From positions 1 to 7,179 of the forward strand of contig WTCH01000137.1 in NCBI GenBank assembly GCA_013138675.1: a stretch of 7,179 nt of DNA. The letters are read 5' to 3'. Numbering within the stretch: the first letter of the stretch is position 1; each line of letters starts with the position of its first letter. This document shows, in pieces, positions 5,312-7,179 of this stretch. The notes beneath the pieces are model-generated. The model was not told where the DNA came from and searched no databases. It saw nothing but the letters and a program-made list of their open reading frames with translations. The stretch is from Woeseiaceae bacterium. GTDB lineage: Bacteria; Pseudomonadota; Gammaproteobacteria; Steroidobacterales; Woeseiaceae. The translations under genes and the position numbers were made by a program.

Positions 5312-6551
5312 GCGTACGGATCCTCGCCGGGTACTTGGTTAATGTTGGCATGTCCTTGTCGCCGCGTCCGGAATTTCCGATCAGAACGCGCTTGCCAGGG
5401 TTTTTCTGTGACCATTTTCGCGCTGCTGCGTAGGCATGTGACGTCTCTAGTGCGGTCAGGATGCCCTCTGTCTCACAAAGCTCTTCGAGTGCCGCGAGCG
5501 ATTCATCGTCGCTCGCTGAAATGTACTTGACCCTCCCGGTCGCCTGCAGCAAGGCATGTTCCGGGCCGACGCCGGAGTAATCGAGGCCGGCCGAGATGGA
5601 ATGCGTCTCCTGAACCTGGCCGTCGTCATCCTGGAGGATCATCGTGTAAGAGCCCTGCAGTACGCCCGGCGTGCCCGTCGCCAGTGTTGCAGCATTTTCC
5701 CCCAGCCCGTCACCGGTACCGCCTGCCTCAACGCCGATAAGTTCGATGTCGTCTGCAAGCAATGGGTAGAAAAGGCCAATGGCGTTCGAGCCACCACCGA
5801 CACATGCGAACGCGACGTCCGGAAGACCGCCCGCCTGATCAATCATCTGCTGCCGTGCTTCGAGGCCGATGACCGACTGCAGTTCTCGCACCAGGTAGGG
5901 ATAGGGATGCGCCCCGACAGCAGAACCAAGCAGGTAGTAAATACCGGACGGGTCGGTAACCCAGTTGCGCAGCGCCTCATCGATCGCGGCGCGCAGTGTC
6001 TTGTCACCGGTTTCGACGGCAACAACTTCGGCACCGAGCCGGTGCATGCGATCGACGTTCGGTGCCTGACGCTCGATATCCACCGCGCCCATGTACACGG
6101 TACAGGGCAATCCGACACGCGCGCACGCAGCAGCGGACGCGACTCCATGCTGGCCGGCTCCTGTTTCGGCAATGACGCGTTTTACGCCAAGGCGTTTCGC
6201 AAGCAGTGCCTGGCCGATCGCGTTATTGATCTTGTGCGCACCAGTGTGCGCAAGGTCTTCGCGCTTCAGCCAGACATCGGTACCCCAGCGCTTGCTCAGT
6301 TGCGGCGCATGGCTTAGCGCTGTAGGCCGCCCAACCCATTCGCGCAACTCCCTGCGATAGTCATGCTGAAACTCCTGATCGTGCAAGTAGCGGCGAACAC
6401 CTTCTTCAAGGCGTTCGAATGCCGGCACCAGCGTCTCCGGGATGTAGCGACCACCGAACGGTCCAAAGCGACCCCGTTCGTCCGGCAACTCGCCATTGAT
6501 CTGGGCCTCGAGCAGGGTTCGTGCTTCGTCAGCCCCCAGTTGCGACTTCAT
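5298..6551 (-). CDS. trpB: Tryptophan synthase beta subunit
   Basis: TrpB is the PLP-dependent subunit that condenses indole with L-serine to give L-tryptophan. The product has 417 residues, about 20 more than the enterobacterial protein owing to an N-terminal extension. Key elements are all visible: Gly-Pro-Phe-Gly-Gly-Arg-Tyr at 30-36, the PLP Schiff-base Lys107 in His-Thr-Gly-Ala-His-Lys, catalytic Glu129 in Ala-Glu-Thr-Gly-Ala-Gly-Gln-His, the phosphate-binding Gly-Gly-Gly-Ser-Asn at 252-256, Gly-Leu-Asp-Tyr at 322-325, and Ser394 with Gly-Arg-Gly-Asp-Lys-Asp at 395-400. It is the standard TrpB1 type that pairs with TrpA. The start ATG overlaps the trpF stop by 4 nt (ATGA), with GGAG 8 nt upstream inside trpF. 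Its end overlaps trpA by 14 nt. No damage is seen. Confidence 0.98.
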   Translation of the reverse strand: MKSQLGADEARTLLEAQINGELPDERGRFGPFGGRYIPETLVPAFERLEEGVRRYLHDQEFQHDYRRELREWVGRPTALSHAPQLSKRWGTDVWLKREDLAHTGAHKINNAIGQALLAKRLGVKRVIAETGAGQHGVASAAACARVGLPCTVYMGAVDIERQAPNVDRMHRLGAEVVAVETGDKTLRAAIDEALRNWVTDPSGIYYLLGSAVGAHPYPYLVRELQSVIGLEARQQMIDQAGGLPDVAFACVGGGSNAIGLFYPLLADDIELIGVEAGGTGDGLGENAATLATGTPGVLQGSYTMILQDDDGQVQETHSISAGLDYSGVGPEHALLQATGRVKYISASDDESLAALEELCETEGILTALETSHAYAAARKWSQKNPGKRVLIGNSGRGDKDMPTLTKYPARIRTHARA

Positions 6552-7147
6552 TCTTCAATCTCCGCGGCGCGTACTGCACCAATAAACTGCCTGATTTTCT
6601 CTGCGTCCTTTACACCCGGTGACGACTCAACACCGCTCGATACATCGACACCCCAGGGGCGCGCCTCTCTAATCGCCCGGGCAACGTTACCCGGTTTGAG
6701 CCCGCCGGCAAGGACCATACGGCCCTTTTTGGACAGCGCGGCTGCCCGCACCCAATCCACTGTCTCACCGGCGCCGCTCGACTGACCCTCGTACACGAAA
6801 ACGTACGGCAGGTCCTGCGACGGGATGCGACCGCCCTCACGAAACACCGGCCAAGCCTGTACGTGCGATGGAACTTCCAGCTCCGCCAGATCTTCAATGT
6901 CAGTCTGCAAAACATCCGGTGCGAAATTCTCGAGCACCTCTTGCCACTCGTCGTTTGATGGGTGGCGCATGACCGCAACCCGTGTGACGCTGGCCCCTAC
7001 ACCACTGACAGCCTCGAAGGCCTGCTCGACACTGACTCGTCGCGGAGATTCTGCGAACACGAAACCGATGGCGTCCGCACCAGCATCGATAGCGGCTGCA
7101 ACAGTTTCCGCATCACGCAGTCCGCATATCTTGACGAACACGCTCAT
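6548..7147 (-). CDS. trpF: Phosphoribosylanthranilate isomerase
   Basis: TrpF performs the Amadori rearrangement of N-(5'-phosphoribosyl)anthranilate to CdRP, third step of the tryptophan branch. The product is 199 residues, a normal size for a free-standing TIM-barrel TrpF. The catalytic base Cys8 lies in Val-Lys-Ile-Cys-Gly-Leu, with Ser-Pro-Arg-Arg at 34-37, Ala-Gly-Gly-Leu at 147-150 and the phosphate-binding Gly-Val-Asp-Val-Ser-Ser-Gly-Val-Glu at 166-174. Two signatures differ from the textbook form: the general-acid position, Asp in the E. coli domain, aligns by eye with Glu120, and the usual Gln-Leu-His-Gly stretch reads Gln-Thr-Asp-Ile (81-84). They may mark a subfamily rather than loss of function. 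AGGA lies 9 nt before the ATG (7145-7147), which overlaps the stop of the preceding frame by ATGA. Confidence 0.95.
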   Translation of the reverse strand: MSVFVKICGLRDAETVAAAIDAGADAIGFVFAESPRRVSVEQAFEAVSGVGASVTRVAVMRHPSNDEWQEVLENFAPDVLQTDIEDLAELEVPSHVQAWPVFREGGRIPSQDLPYVFVYEGQSSGAGETVDWVRAAALSKKGRMVLAGGLKPGNVARAIREARPWGVDVSSGVESSPGVKDAEKIRQFIGAVRAAEIEE

Positions 7148-7179
7148 GCCGCGATCCTTTCACTGCCTGCTGTACGCAT
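7144..7179 (-). CDS. C-terminal end of the gene upstream of trpF
   Basis: A frame open from the right edge ends at a TGA (7144-7146) that overlaps the trpF ATG as ATGA, the same junction type seen at trpF/trpB and trpA/DUF2007. Only 11 codons are visible (ending Ser-Glu-Arg-Ile-Ala-Ala), too few to identify the product. In many gammaproteobacteria truA precedes trpF, so the pseudouridine synthase is a reasonable guess. It could also be chance read-through of an untranslated leader. Confidence 0.4.
   Translation of the reverse strand: MRTAGSERIAA

Noticed and set aside
5556..6317. A 253-codon plus-strand open frame inside the trpB region
   Set aside because: It lies wholly antisense to trpB, which has every expected catalytic motif. 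The translation has no recognisable domain, and long antisense frames are common in G/C-rich genes.

Overview
The window looks like part of a gammaproteobacterial chromosome: coding density is high, codons are G/C-rich, there is a trpF-trpB-trpA run, and an ECF sigma operon ends in a DUF4097 protein. A Woeseia/Steroidobacter-like lineage is only a guess from family resemblance. I see no transposase, phage gene, CRISPR array, tRNA or rRNA.

Left part (1-1858, minus strand, read right to left): a three-gene operon encodes an ECF sigma factor (TTG start), a single-pass membrane protein that is probably its anti-sigma factor but has no zinc finger, and an exported DUF4097 beta-strand-repeat protein cut by the left edge. 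Both gene junctions carry short GC-rich hairpins. Middle part (1859-4147): a 180-bp divergent promoter region, then a plus-strand gene of 702 codons encoding a pseudo-receiver, a PAS domain, an intact GGDEF domain and an EAL domain that has lost key catalytic residues. An extended -10 promoter lies between the arms of a perfect 7-bp inverted repeat. It makes the ATG at 2039 a better start than the upstream GTG. Position 4154-4240 holds an 87-bp imperfect palindrome between two convergent genes.

Right part (4239-7179, minus strand): trpF, trpB and trpA, then a small DUF2007 protein with an exact RanBP2-type zinc-finger pattern, all joined by 4- or 14-nt overlaps. The last codons of another upstream gene overlap the trpF start. 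TrpF, TrpB and TrpA carry out the late steps of tryptophan synthesis: phosphoribosylanthranilate isomerisation, then indole release and condensation with serine.

Nothing here is clearly a new defence or mobile system. The points most worth checking are the split GGDEF/EAL status with a Glu-bearing pseudo-receiver, the operator-like repeat around its promoter, the 87-bp palindrome, the hairpins inside the sigma operon, and the zinc-finger protein coupled to trpA.
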